From Bradyrhizobium huanghuaihaiense (lineage in GTDB: Bacteria; Pseudomonadota; Alphaproteobacteria; Rhizobiales; Xanthobacteraceae): a DNA stretch of 42,138 nucleotides. The translations under genes were made by a program, and so were the position numbers. Every line of letters begins with the position of its first letter. Within the stretch, counting starts at the first letter, position 1. The notes beneath the pieces were generated by a model. It ran no database searches. It saw only the letters and a program-made list of their open reading frames with translations, and was not told the origin of the DNA. Below are positions 9,214 to 17,167 of this stretch, one piece after another. Location: contig NZ_VLLA01000036.1 of assembly GCF_007830635.1 (NCBI RefSeq), positions 13,431 to 55,568 on the forward strand, written 5' to 3'.

Positions 9214-9243
9214 TTGACTTGAAAACGAACGAGACCGTAATCT
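9214..9243 (+). promoter_or_regulatory. Sigma70-type promoter of the XRE regulator gene
   Basis: TTGACT at 9214-9219 and TAATCT at 9238-9243 with an 18-base spacer. The predicted transcript start near 9250 favours translation from GTG 9298 over the upstream GTG 9253. Confidence 0.5.
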
Positions 9244-9297
9244 TACCTAATTGTGGTCGTTAACGCTGATTCTCACACATGCAAATGGAATTTACAG

Positions 9298-9657
9298 GTG
9301 CCTAAATTCAAGAACAAAACGATTGCCAACTTCGGTTCGCGCTTGAAACAGCTGCGGGAAGAGCGGTCGATGACCATCACCGAGCTGGCCAGGCGGATTG
9401 ACGTAACTCCCCCCGCGATTTGGCATTGGGAGAAGCGGGGCAGGGTGCCCAAGCCTGCTACGATAAAAGCCGTGGCAAAGGTGCTTAACGTCAGCTCTGA
9501 GTTTCTCGAGGACGGTGTTCACCTTGTGAATACTCAGGATCAAGGCCCTTCGGACCAGCTCTCGCTGCGGCCGGACGAGATGAGCCTCGAACAGCTGATC
9601 CGCGCCATTGAGGCAAAAGGCTTCCACGTCCGAATCACTTCGGCTGGCGATCGGTAA
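9298..9657 (+). CDS. XRE-family helix-turn-helix transcriptional regulator
   Basis: A 119-residue DNA-binding protein. The Cro/CI-type helix-turn-helix covers about residues 10-70: FGSRLKQLREERSMTITELA, then the turn and the recognition helix in RIDVTPPAIWHWEKRGRVP, then LNVSSEFLEDG. The C-terminal 45 residues (SLEQLIRAIEAKGFHVRITS) resemble a short alpha-beta tail rather than a sensor domain. The GTG at 9298 is chosen because it lies downstream of the predicted transcript start with a GGA 8 bases ahead; GTG 9253 would add 15 residues with no conserved look. No clear operator palindrome was found next to it. It is probably a stand-alone regulator. Confidence 0.85.
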   Translation: MPKFKNKTIANFGSRLKQLREERSMTITELARRIDVTPPAIWHWEKRGRVPKPATIKAVAKVLNVSSEFLEDGVHLVNTQDQGPSDQLSLRPDEMSLEQLIRAIEAKGFHVRITSAGDR

Positions 9658-10235
9658 ATCCAGGAGGCGGGGCGCGCCGTATCTCCGCCTGGAATATTGG
9701 CGAACCGCGCCAAGCGCCCTTACCTGTGTTCGTGTCGAGCCCCCCGAAATCGGCCGGGCTGCAATTCACGCGGGTGACTCGCTTCCGCCAAGCGGCTCCG
9801 TGCAGTGGCATCCGCGGTGCCGCGCTAACCACCACGAGATCTCGAGTCTCCACGCTGAATGTAAGAAGCGCAGAGGGCAGCACGCGCTCGAAGCTAGGCT
9901 GTCGTAGCGCATGGCATTCGTTTCGTGGCATCGGCAGCTTTTGCGACGTCCGGCTACACAGCCGAGTCGCGTATGCGAGCGCCTTTCAGCCGGGTCTGCG
10001 CTTTCCTATTATTGAGGAGGCACGCACCTGGCGAGCGGAGCCAATCATCGTCGGCTCGGGCTTGCAACTGGAGTCGCGTTTCAACCTGAATCGACTTCAC
10101 TAGTAGCCAATGAGCCATGATTGCCAACGGCGCTTGTGGCCAAGTTACGCCCGTGACATACTTTCGAAGTTAAGGCGAATTTAAGCCGCACGTAAATTTC
10201 GTTTCAGCCGCCAACTCGTCATTCGAGGCGATGCA
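9658..10235. other. Intergenic region, no gene seen
   Basis: About 580 bases with no domain-bearing ORF and no clear terminator. The ORFs here are short, shifting and without good ribosome sites. Confidence 0.5.
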
Positions 10236-10346
10236 ATGAACAGAAATTTCAGAACTCTAAGCATTTGGAATTTAGCTCGCCCTCTGTCGCGTGCTGTCGA
10301 CGATACCGGCGCTCGAGTTCTCTCCGGCATGTGCGCGGGTAGCTGA
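10236..10346 (+). CDS. Possible small protein (36 residues)
   Basis: An ATG at 10236 with GAGG seven to eight bases upstream opens a 36-codon frame starting MNRNFRTLSIWNLARP and ending at TGA 10344. It is first in a run of tiny ORFs ahead of the acyltransferase gene. There is no recognised family, and it could be chance. Confidence 0.3.
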   Translation: MNRNFRTLSIWNLARPLSRAVDDTGARVLSGMCAGS

Positions 10347-10555
10347 ACAGGATGTCGAGGAAGCGACGGTCAATCTTGCCCTCGCGGGGCTGGAAGTGGC
10401 TCGCGCCAACGAAGTCCTGAAGCTACGCACCATCCTCGCCAATGCCCATGGCGCGTCCGTCCTGACGCTTGTCGGATCACCACGTCTGCCGCGCCAGCCG
10501 TTTTTTGCCAGGACATCCGGGTCCTCATGCGCTCCATCATATTGCGAGGGACATC

Positions 10556-10705
10556 ATGCTCGGTCGGCTTCGTAAGCTTGTCTTCCACATTCGGCACCGT
10601 ACGCCCGCAGCCCGCTTTTCCGACAGCGTTCGCCGCGTGAGCCGCCTGGCGCGCCTCATGTCCTTGATGCAACGACGAGCCTCTCGCAAGGCCGGGCAAG
10701 AGTGA
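10556..10705 (+). CDS. Small basic protein of unknown function
   Basis: 49 residues starting at ATG 10556, with a GAGGGA ribosome site five bases upstream. It is very basic (MLGRLRKLVFHIRH, then RRVSRLARLM) and could be an amphipathic helix binding nucleic acid or membrane. Its stop overlaps the GTG at 10702 of the next ORF, which suggests translational coupling. No family recognised. Confidence 0.42.
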   Translation: MLGRLRKLVFHIRHRTPAARFSDSVRRVSRLARLMSLMQRRASRKAGQE

Positions 10706-10956
10706 CGATGCACGCCGATTCTGACAGAAGCAGCATTGTCGAGCGGGAAACGATTGTTCGTCGACTGTTGCGGCGCGCAGCCGGACGAGCGGGGCGCCCG
10801 CAACGGCCGGCACCGGAGGTCCCGTTCGGCCGCGAGAACGACCCCAACCTTGAATTCGATGAGCGCCAGATGGGCACCGAATTGGGGTGGCTGCTGGGGG
10901 CGTTGTCCGTTTTCCTCGTTGTCCATGCGGTCTGGACGAGGCTCGGCGCCTCATAG
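10702..10956 (+). CDS. Small single-pass membrane protein of unknown function
   Basis: 84 residues from GTG 10702, or 82 from ATG 10708. The first 55 residues are charged (IVERETIVRRLLRRAAGR and FGRENDPNLEFDERQMG). A hydrophobic C-terminal segment, LGWLLGALSVFLVVHAVW, would anchor it in the inner membrane tail-first. It overlaps the stop of the preceding small basic ORF. No family recognised. Confidence 0.5.
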   Translation: MTMHADSDRSSIVERETIVRRLLRRAAGRAGRPQRPAPEVPFGRENDPNLEFDERQMGTELGWLLGALSVFLVVHAVWTRLGAS

Positions 10957-11060
10957 GCGGGCCGCGAGGAGAACAGTACCGCTACGGGGTTTCACGACGC
11001 AGGAGAATCGGCTTAGCTCCGTTCCAAGCGTGTATCCGGAGAGAATCGACGGAGCAGCGT

Positions 11061-11342
11061 TTGGACGAGCTGGAGCGCAAGATTGAGCTGCTCAAGAAGT
11101 CGCTCGCGGCGACGTGGAGCAGCCTCGCCAAATCCTCCAGCTCCGCCGATGACAAGTGCCAGATGCGCGCCCAGGCAAAGCGCTGCAGCGAGGAGCTGAG
11201 GCGCTGCCTCCTGATCGCCGAGGCCAAGCACACACGCGAGCACGTCAAGGCTGTGTCCGATCAAGACGGCCGTACATTGCCAAAACCAAACTTCCGTTTT
11301 CTCTCGACCGGGGCCGCAACAGAGGCGGCCGACCCGGCATAA
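11061..11342 (+). CDS. Small coiled-coil protein of unknown function
   Basis: The frame is open from 10887, but coding character begins near TTG 11061, which has GGAG six bases upstream; that start gives 93 residues. The N-terminus is a heptad-like helix (DELERKIELLKKSLAATW). A second helical part has two cysteines (DKCQMRAQAKRCSEELRRC). The tail is unstructured. The start is uncertain and the gene is a weak call. Confidence 0.42.
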   Translation: MDELERKIELLKKSLAATWSSLAKSSSSADDKCQMRAQAKRCSEELRRCLLIAEAKHTREHVKAVSDQDGRTLPKPNFRFLSTGAATEAADPA

Positions 11343-11510
11343 ATAACCCTTAAAGGGACGGAAGCTTTCCGAGCCCGTTAAAATGGCATAAATCCTGACC
11401 CAATTGACGGGCTGTGAAACCGTCCGGAAACTCGTTTTCGTGATTGCCGACATCGCGTTGAAACGTTGCTGGACCAGTTTATCCCGGGTTTCGAGCGATG
11501 GGGACTTATC

Positions 11511-11594
11511 ATGTGGGCAATTCTCAACGACCTGTACCGCGAATACTGCCTGGCACGCATGAACGAAATGCGGAAGCTCGAGCTGACGCACTGA
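11511..11594 (+). CDS. Possible 27-residue small protein
   Basis: ATG 11511, preceded by GGGGA at a spacing of about eight, opens a frame beginning MWAILNDLYREYCLARM and ending in ELTH before TGA 11592. The Tyr-Arg-Glu-Tyr pattern recalls the first helix of short rhizobial DUF1127-like proteins, but the conserved second half is missing. A weak but specific candidate. Confidence 0.38.
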   Translation: MWAILNDLYREYCLARMNEMRKLELTH

Positions 11595-11877
11595 GGGCGA
11601 CAGCTTGTAACGATTCCCCTACAACCGCTGCTTTGCTAGCCGGCCAATGCGGACGATGCTGATCGATCCTCTTAGTCAACCTTTTCAGTTTGCCCCCAAA
11701 TTGGGGGTGAGCGTGGCGCCATCCGTCGATCGCCCTCAGGAATTCCATCGAGAGGCGCATTTGGAAGGGATTACTGGTTCTTTCCCGGTGGTCGCCCCAC
11801 AAATGTATTGACCTTTGCTGGCGATGCGCGTCGAGGACGGCGCGGTGTGTGCGTCGGCCTGTTGCTGGTATCGGTAC

Positions 11878-13047
11878 TTACGCCCTCGCAGCGAGATCGG
11901 CCGGCTTTCCTTGGAGCGATCTGACCGCGTCGCGTGCGGGTCTTTCGATGGCAAAATAGCTGAGGACTGAGATACCAAAGGTCGCGATAATCAGTGCTGC
12001 GTATACCCAAATCGACCACGTACTAGACACACCGAAAGCAAGTCGGAACAAGAGGAAGACGATGAAGTGCATCAAATAGATTGAATAGGAAATGACGCCG
12101 AGAAAATGCAGTGCCTTTAATCCCAGTAAGCGCGATGTCGCTGAGGTCTGATCCGTCGCGGCGAGCACCACGAACGGAAACAGAAAGACAAGCGCGTGCG
12201 AATTTGCCAGGCCGAAATACAACAAGACCAGAATGGCCCAGAAGCAGAGCCAAATGACGGCTGAGAACTTGGTGCAGAGCGTGTGGATCTCGTCCTGCTG
12301 CTCAAAGCTCGAGAACGCGATCCATCCCGTGGTGAAGCCGGCAATTCCTCGCACGAGATTCACCCAGTAGCTCCAAGGGCTCTCGGCGGCATAGAGCTCG
12401 GGGTTCGTCAACCGTTCATCGAAAAACCTGACGAAAAGAGCATAGGAAACGGCAGTGAGCGCGATGACGCAGAGCAGTTTGACGTTTTCCGAACGCGGCG
12501 CCTTCAGACGCAGCAGCAGGGGAAACAGCAGGATGTAGCAAAACCATTCGATCCATATCGACCAGGACTGCATGTTCCAATGCACTCCGGTACCGATGAT
12601 CGGCCAGGCGTTCAGCATCAACACCTGCAGCACAAAGTCGGTTAGGGACGTACTGGCAGGATAGGTCGTTGGGTTGACGAGAACGGGCCAGGTATAGGTC
12701 GCCCCGACAATGATTAGCGTAACAAGGTAAAGGGGATAAATGCGAGCAATGCGCGCGATCAGGTAGGGCGAGAACTGAAAGTTCGTCCCGGTGTAGACGT
12801 AAGAAAGCGTGAAGCCGCTCAGGCAAAAAAACAGATCGACGGCGGCATCATGCCAGAGGAAGAATTCCTGGAGGTCATAGGGCAGTGTGGGATGGAAGTG
12901 CGCCAGGGCGACGACCGTGGCCGCAACTCCGCGGAGCCCTGTCAGTGCCCTCAGCTCTTGGCGCAGATGGTGCGCAGGACCGTCTTGCACGATGTGACGA
13001 GACTCCAAGCTTGCGCTCTCCCTTCGCGCCGCACGGACTCGTAGCAT
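11878..13047 (-). CDS. Membrane O-acyltransferase (acyltransferase 3 family)
   Basis: 389 residues from ATG 13047 (TTG 13050 is also in frame). Acyltransferase-3 proteins move acetyl or other acyl groups onto sugars or lipids from the inner membrane. The hallmarks are ELRALTGLRG at 31-40, the candidate catalytic His50 in ALAHFHP, and DLFFCLSGF at 71-79, followed by about ten transmembrane helices typical of the family. It ends in a short basic tail with no SGNH domain. A paralogue with the same arrangement lies at 32108-33190. The substrate is unknown; pilus, exopolysaccharide or lipopolysaccharide sugars are possible. Confidence 0.9.
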   Translation of the reverse strand: MLRVRAARRESASLESRHIVQDGPAHHLRQELRALTGLRGVAATVVALAHFHPTLPYDLQEFFLWHDAAVDLFFCLSGFTLSYVYTGTNFQFSPYLIARIARIYPLYLVTLIIVGATYTWPVLVNPTTYPASTSLTDFVLQVLMLNAWPIIGTGVHWNMQSWSIWIEWFCYILLFPLLLRLKAPRSENVKLLCVIALTAVSYALFVRFFDERLTNPELYAAESPWSYWVNLVRGIAGFTTGWIAFSSFEQQDEIHTLCTKFSAVIWLCFWAILVLLYFGLANSHALVFLFPFVVLAATDQTSATSRLLGLKALHFLGVISYSIYLMHFIVFLLFRLAFGVSSTWSIWVYAALIIATFGISVLSYFAIERPARDAVRSLQGKPADLAARA

Positions 13048-13706
13048 CAAGACGGTCGCCGAACAATGTGAGCGGGTGTGGAAGTCGTGTTGATGGTTAG
13101 CCGCCGCGCGGAACCGTCCTGCCCGAATTCCGGCGCCGTCCCCCGTGTGACCACTTTTTGGAGTTGGATCGCCCCCTCCAAATGCCAGAACTTGTCAGGC
13201 TCCTCTACTGACTTCGCTTCCGTTCACTCATGGCGGAGACGGGTCGAGTGCCGTCTCGCGTCATCTTTTCAATAACTTAGCCCACATTTCCGATTTCGCG
13301 ACGATGACATTATTGGATGTTCTTCGTTAGCCTTTTTCTTTGCCTCGATGACGTGACAATCGCGTCATCGAAGCGCCGGACGCCTGCCACGCTGATTGGG
13401 CTGTTAGCCATGCGCGCAGCTGCTTGTTGCGGCCGACCCGCGTTTGCCGTTTTGTTGGATCGATTCTTGATCGAGGCGTTGCCGGCGCTGACCTAGACCG
13501 TGCTTGTTCTGCAACTGCCGAACTTCGCTCTTGCCCCCGGATGGTGCAGCGCCAAGCAGGGCCGCGCTTGCGGTCACGCAGTGGCGGAAATCCAAGCCGG
13601 AGAGGTAGGACGCCTCTGCGGCTGCTGTGGAGACGGGCAATTTGGCAGCCATCGGGTTGCGCCTATTTATCGAAGTTGACTTTGATTGACGTCCAGGACG
13701 GAAAGC
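13048..13706. other. Intergenic region upstream of acyltransferase and GT-C-like genes
   Basis: About 660 bases between divergently read genes. It must hold promoters for both, but no strong -35/-10 pair was picked out. No domain-bearing ORF seen. Confidence 0.45.
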
Positions 13707-15209
13707 ATGGTTTCAAATAGTCATTCAGTTCAGATGGATTCAGAAGCGAAGATGAGCGCGGTCACTGCGCGCAACGATCACCTTCGGCCTTGGTTACCGC
13801 TCATATTCGCGGCCACAACGTACCTGACGCTCATCACCAAGAGGTTCGGCCTATTAATGGATGCCGACATCTATTGGCACATTGTGGTCGGGGAGTGGAT
13901 CATGGATCATCGTGCTGTACCTCACGTTGATCTGTTCTCTTTCACGATGCCCGGCGCGCCCTGGATAACCAGCGCGTGGTTGGCAGAAGTCATTTATTTC
14001 GTTGCGTTCAAATTGGCCGGATGGTCCGGACCTGCAATTCTTGCGGCGCTATCTGCGTCTGTAGCGATTTTCCTGCTTACCCGCTTGCTACTGAAAAGAT
14101 TGCCGAACGTGCCGGCCACGATCATCGTGGCGGCTGCGATCGCCATGGCGGCGATGCACACAATGGCCAGGCCGCATGTCCTGACCTTCCCGTTGATGGT
14201 GCTGTGGGCGAACGCCCTGGTCGAGGCGAGTGAACAACGACGAGCGCCTTCGCTCTGGTACGTCCCGCTCATTACGCTCTGGGCGAACCTTCACGGCAGT
14301 TTTACGATGGGGCTGGCGTTGATCGTGCCGTTCGCCCTGGAGGCGGTTTGGACCGCAGACAAATCCGTGCGCGCGAAGATCGCGTTGCAATGGCTTCGAT
14401 TTGGGGGGCTTGCGCTCGGGGCCGCCTGCGTCACCCCGTATGGGCCGGAATTGATCCTGGTTACTCTACGCCTTTTTCAACTGGGACCGATTCTTTCAAA
14501 GATCAACGAGTGGCAACCGCTGGACTTCAGCGAAACAAATTCCGTGACGGTATGCTTGATTGCTGGCGCTGGCTACGTCCTGTACAGCGGGCTCAAGCTG
14601 CCTCCGATCAGGATTGCCGCGCTGCTCGCGGTCATTTGGCAGACCCTTGCACATGTACGCTATGTCGACGTTTTCGCGCTGGTTGCGCCGCTCTTCATTG
14701 CCGGTCCGCTAGGCCAACAACTTTCGTGGCCCCGGTCGCAACACAGCAGGAAAGTCGTACAACCAGCAAGGACAGCGTTTGTCGCAGCTATCGCCGCCCT
14801 AGTTGTCGCGACTGGCGTGATCGTAGCGACGGTGCACCACACGCCACCTAATGTTCCGCGCGCTGCGGTGGAGAAGCTCAAGGAGTTGAAGGCAAATCGC
14901 GTTTTGAATGAGTATTATTTCTGCGGATATCTGATTTTTCAGGGCTTTCCGACGTTCATCGATTCACGTGCCGAATTTTATGGAGCGGCCTTTCTTACCC
15001 GCTATTACCGAGATCTTTCGCTTGAGGATATGGCGGACTTCGTCAGATTGCTTGACGAATACAAGATCGGCGCAACGCTGCTGTTCCCGTCGACTCGAGC
15101 TGTAGGTCTGCTCGATCGACTGCCAGAATGGGAGCGAGCCTATGCGGATGAGGTGGCCGTCATCCACGTTCGGCGCGCGCGTCCGGAAAATGCGGATGCC
15201 CGAAGGTAG
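13707..15209 (+). CDS. Polytopic membrane protein, GT-C glycosyltransferase-like
   Basis: 500 residues from ATG 13707, with AGGA upstream; TTG 13686 would add seven. About ten hydrophobic helices. After the first helix comes MDADIYWHIVVGEW with Asp52, Asp54 and His58, followed by VPHVDLFSFTMPGAPWI. This acidic periplasmic loop near the first helix is typical of GT-C enzymes, which use lipid-linked sugars. The C-terminal soluble part contains NEYYFCGYLIFQ and PTFIDSRAEFYG, a pattern I associate with large uncharacterised bacterial GT-C-like membrane proteins. It lies 269 bases ahead of the first Flp pilin, and a broken copy lies between pilins 1 and 2. This linkage suggests a role in pilus or surface glycosylation, but that is inference. 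Confidence 0.75.
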   Translation: MVSNSHSVQMDSEAKMSAVTARNDHLRPWLPLIFAATTYLTLITKRFGLLMDADIYWHIVVGEWIMDHRAVPHVDLFSFTMPGAPWITSAWLAEVIYFVAFKLAGWSGPAILAALSASVAIFLLTRLLLKRLPNVPATIIVAAAIAMAAMHTMARPHVLTFPLMVLWANALVEASEQRRAPSLWYVPLITLWANLHGSFTMGLALIVPFALEAVWTADKSVRAKIALQWLRFGGLALGAACVTPYGPELILVTLRLFQLGPILSKINEWQPLDFSETNSVTVCLIAGAGYVLYSGLKLPPIRIAALLAVIWQTLAHVRYVDVFALVAPLFIAGPLGQQLSWPRSQHSRKVVQPARTAFVAAIAALVVATGVIVATVHHTPPNVPRAAVEKLKELKANRVLNEYYFCGYLIFQGFPTFIDSRAEFYGAAFLTRYYRDLSLEDMADFVRLLDEYKIGATLLFPSTRAVGLLDRLPEWERAYADEVAVIHVRRARPENADARR

Positions 15210-15383
15210 GGCCTGCCTTGCATTCCCTGAAATGCCGTCCGGCTGATTGCCCAGAAATCAGGATGCGACAATGTTGCTGTCTTTAAATCAGGAGTAACCC
15301 TAAATTCCCAGCGAGCCGCCGGGCGCGTCCTCCGGTGTAAATACGGAAACGGCTGCCACAGTAAGGTTAAAGAAAAATTTACG

Positions 15384-15411
15384 GTGACAACTTTAGGCAA
15401 GATATTATAAA
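15384..15411 (+). promoter_or_regulatory. Promoter of Flp pilin 1
   Basis: GTGACA at 15384-15389 and TATAAA at 15406-15411, with a 16-base spacer. The same layout precedes pilin 2 at 16723-16751. Confidence 0.6.
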
Positions 15412-15417
15412 TCTTAA

Positions 15418-15443
15418 CGGTGGCGCGGGATTGCGCGCCATCG
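15418..15443 (+). promoter_or_regulatory. 5'-end hairpin of pilin 1 mRNA
   Basis: A 10-bp stem (CGGTGGCGCG with CGCGCCATCG, one G-U pair) and a 6-base loop. It begins seven bases after the -10 box, so the transcript would start in or just before it. Such 5' stems are known to stabilise mRNAs; here that role is inferred. Confidence 0.5.
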
Positions 15444-15478
15444 GTTTGTAAATTCGTCTGAGTAAAAAGGATTTCCCT

Positions 15479-15679
15479 ATGTCGAAGTTTTACATCAAGA
15501 CCACGGAAGCTTTGAAGCAGCTGCGCGTGGACAAGGACGGCGTGGTGTCCTTCGAGTACATCATCGTTGCGGCTTGCATCGTCGCCGTGGTGATTGCTGT
15601 GTTCAAGACTGACAACAGCGTCTCGACTGCTCTGGCCGCGGGAATCACCAAGATCTCGACCGCTATGAATGGCCTGTGA
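15479..15679 (+). CDS. pilA: Flp-type major pilin 1
   Basis: 66 residues. It is the building block of the Tad pilus: made as a prepilin, cut by CpaA and polymerised from the inner membrane. The leader ends at Gly21 in KDG; cleavage leaves VVSFEYIIVAACIVAVVIAV with the conserved Glu at +5 and Tyr at +6, the Flp signature. The rest is a short hydrophilic tail ending STAMNGL. ATG 15479 has AAGG about nine bases upstream. 57 of 66 residues are identical to pilin 2. It has its own promoter and 5' hairpin, so it can be expressed apart from the assembly genes. Confidence 0.95.
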   Translation: MSKFYIKTTEALKQLRVDKDGVVSFEYIIVAACIVAVVIAVFKTDNSVSTALAAGITKISTAMNGL

Positions 15680-15789
15680 ACTGACTACTCGATGAGGGCA
15701 GGCCAGGTCCTGATCCTTTCGGGCGATGCTTTCAAATATCAGGGAGTAGAGGCCGCTGGACTTAGGCACGCCAGATTCCCGTTAAAGCT

Positions 15790-16341
15790 GTATTCTGGCT
15801 GGCGTTGCCTACGTCCTGCGGCGCGCGCAAGCTGCCTCCGCTCAGGGTTGCAGCGCTGCTGGTGGTCATTTGGCAGACGCTTGCTCCATGCGCGCTATGT
15901 CGACGCTTTCGCACTGGCTGCGCTGTTCTCATTGCCGGTCCGGTAGTCAGCCCTTTCATCGCATCGGTTGCAGCATGGCCGGAAATTGTTTCCGCAGCAC
16001 GGACAGTATGCGTCGTGGTATCGTCGCGCTCGTTGGTCGCGACCGCGATGATCGTGGCTGCTGTGGACCACGCGCCACCACGCATTCCGCGCGTTGCAGT
16101 GGACAGGCTCGAGGAGCTGAAGGCAAAGCCGCATCTTGAATTACAAACAGCTATTCTAGGATATCTGATCTTCCAGCGCATCCCGACGTTCATCGATTCA
16201 CTGCCGGGCTTTGGGCCGGCCGTTCTCACCCGCTATTCGCGACTTTTGCTTCACGATCTGGCGGACTCGCCCACGTTCGGTACGCGCATCCAGAAGATGC
16301 GAATATTTTGTAGTAGGTCTACCCGCTCGATGTTTCTCTGA
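15790..16341 (+). pseudogene. Decayed C-terminal fragment of the GT-C-like membrane protein gene
   Basis: The DNA and protein resemble residues from about 290 onward of the intact gene at 13707-15209: KLPPLRVAALLVVIWQTLA against KLPPIRIAALLAVIWQTLA, and GYLIFQRIPTFIDS against GYLIFQGFPTFIDS. The first 290 residues are missing. One extra base near 15887 and one lost base about 45 bases later shift and restore the frame, and the end is a premature stop in unrelated sequence. It lies between pilins 1 and 2, just where a duplicated copy of the upstream gene would be expected. It is very unlikely to make a working protein. Confidence 0.85.
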
Positions 16342-16722
16342 ACGCTGGCCGGGCATGCGCGTGGTCGACGGGATGTCGGCAACGGCACGGCTGCCAAATC
16401 GGTTTCGACGTTGCTTCCCCGGTGCCGTCCGAGCCAGGTGTATCCTGCGCATGAGCTGACAGGAATTTGCGCGGAAAGCCCTTGCTACATTGCGCATGCG
16501 CTGTGAGGCCACGGTAACCCTTCGGGCGTTTTGTCGCGGTATTTCCTTTACGTTTGCACCCCAAGAGAACCCTGCACCGTATTCACACGGAACGGCTCCA
16601 GTGAGGTTGCCGGGCGTTGGAAATTCCCAGTCATCTCAAGGGATTCCTGTCATTATCTGCGACAACCCATACGGGTGAGGGGCTCGCGAGCTACCTCGGT
16701 AGGGTTAACGAACGATTAACGG
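16342..16722. other. Intergenic region after the pseudogene
   Basis: About 380 bases with no credible ORF, probably further decayed duplicate DNA. The pilin 2 promoter follows immediately. Confidence 0.5.
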
Positions 16723-16751
16723 ATGACAGTCAACTGTCGAGACATTATAAA
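16723..16751 (+). promoter_or_regulatory. Promoter of Flp pilin 2
   Basis: ATGACA at 16723-16728 and TATAAA at 16746-16751, with a 17-base spacer, matching the pilin 1 promoter. Confidence 0.6.
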
Positions 16752-16760
16752 TAAATTCCA

Positions 16761-16785
16761 GTTGGCACCGGATTTACTGGCCAAC
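16761..16785 (+). promoter_or_regulatory. 5'-end hairpin of pilin 2 mRNA
   Basis: GTTGGC pairs with GCCAAC around a 13-base interior. It sits at the same place as the pilin 1 hairpin relative to the -10 box and to the GTAAATTC leader motif, though the stem sequence differs. The changed sequence with a kept stem hints at selection on structure. Confidence 0.45.
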
Positions 16786-16822
16786 GGAATGCGTAAATTC
16801 ATCGTAAAAGGGATTTTTTCCT

Positions 16823-17023
16823 ATGCTTAAATACTACATCAAGACCACGGAAGCTCTGAAGAATCTGGCCGCCGACAAGAAGGGCGTGGTGTCGTTCGAG
16901 TACATTATCGTCGCGGCCTGCATCGTCGCCGTCGTGATCGCGGTGTTCAAGACCGACACCAGCGTCTCGACCGCCCTGCACAGCGGAATCACCAAGATCT
17001 CCACCGCTATGAACGGCCTCTGA
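16823..17023 (+). CDS. pilA: Flp-type major pilin 2
   Basis: 66 residues, with the same processing site as pilin 1: Gly21 in KKG, then VVSFEYIIVAACIVAVVIAV. Nine residues differ from pilin 1, six of them in the leader; only three differ in the mature part (Asn/Thr in KTDxSVS and AA/HS in the tail). ATG 16823 is preceded by AAAGGGATTTTTTCCT, like the pilin 1 leader. The mature pilins should be almost interchangeable in a fibre. Confidence 0.95.
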   Translation: MLKYYIKTTEALKNLAADKKGVVSFEYIIVAACIVAVVIAVFKTDTSVSTALHSGITKISTAMNGL

Positions 17024-17042
17024 TTTTTTTGACTGCTGGCAG

Positions 17043-17065
17043 GGGGGAGGCCGGAGCCTTCCCCC
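17043..17065 (+). terminator. Weak hairpin after pilin 2
   Basis: An 8-bp stem (GGGGGAGG with CCTTCCCC C-side, one G-U) without a following T-run. It may act as an mRNA 3' stabiliser or partial attenuator between the abundant pilin 2 message and the downstream assembly genes. Confidence 0.3.
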
Positions 17066-17167
17066 GTACCCGCCACCACTACTCCTCGGGATTTGAGTTT
17101 TCAGGTCGGATTGAACGCACGTTTCCTTCTTAAAAATACTTTCTCAAGCCAACGAAGGATTTTTCCG

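Noticed and set aside
11693..11707. CCCCCAAATTGGGGG palindrome
   Set aside because: Possible operator or chance; no gene start nearby on either strand and no second copy seen.
16763..16777. TGGCAC-N5-TTAC near pilin 2, and TGGCGC-N4-TTGC near pilin 1, look like sigma54 sites
   Set aside because: The first misses the TTGC core, the second has the wrong spacing, and both lie inside the hairpins downstream of better sigma70 boxes.
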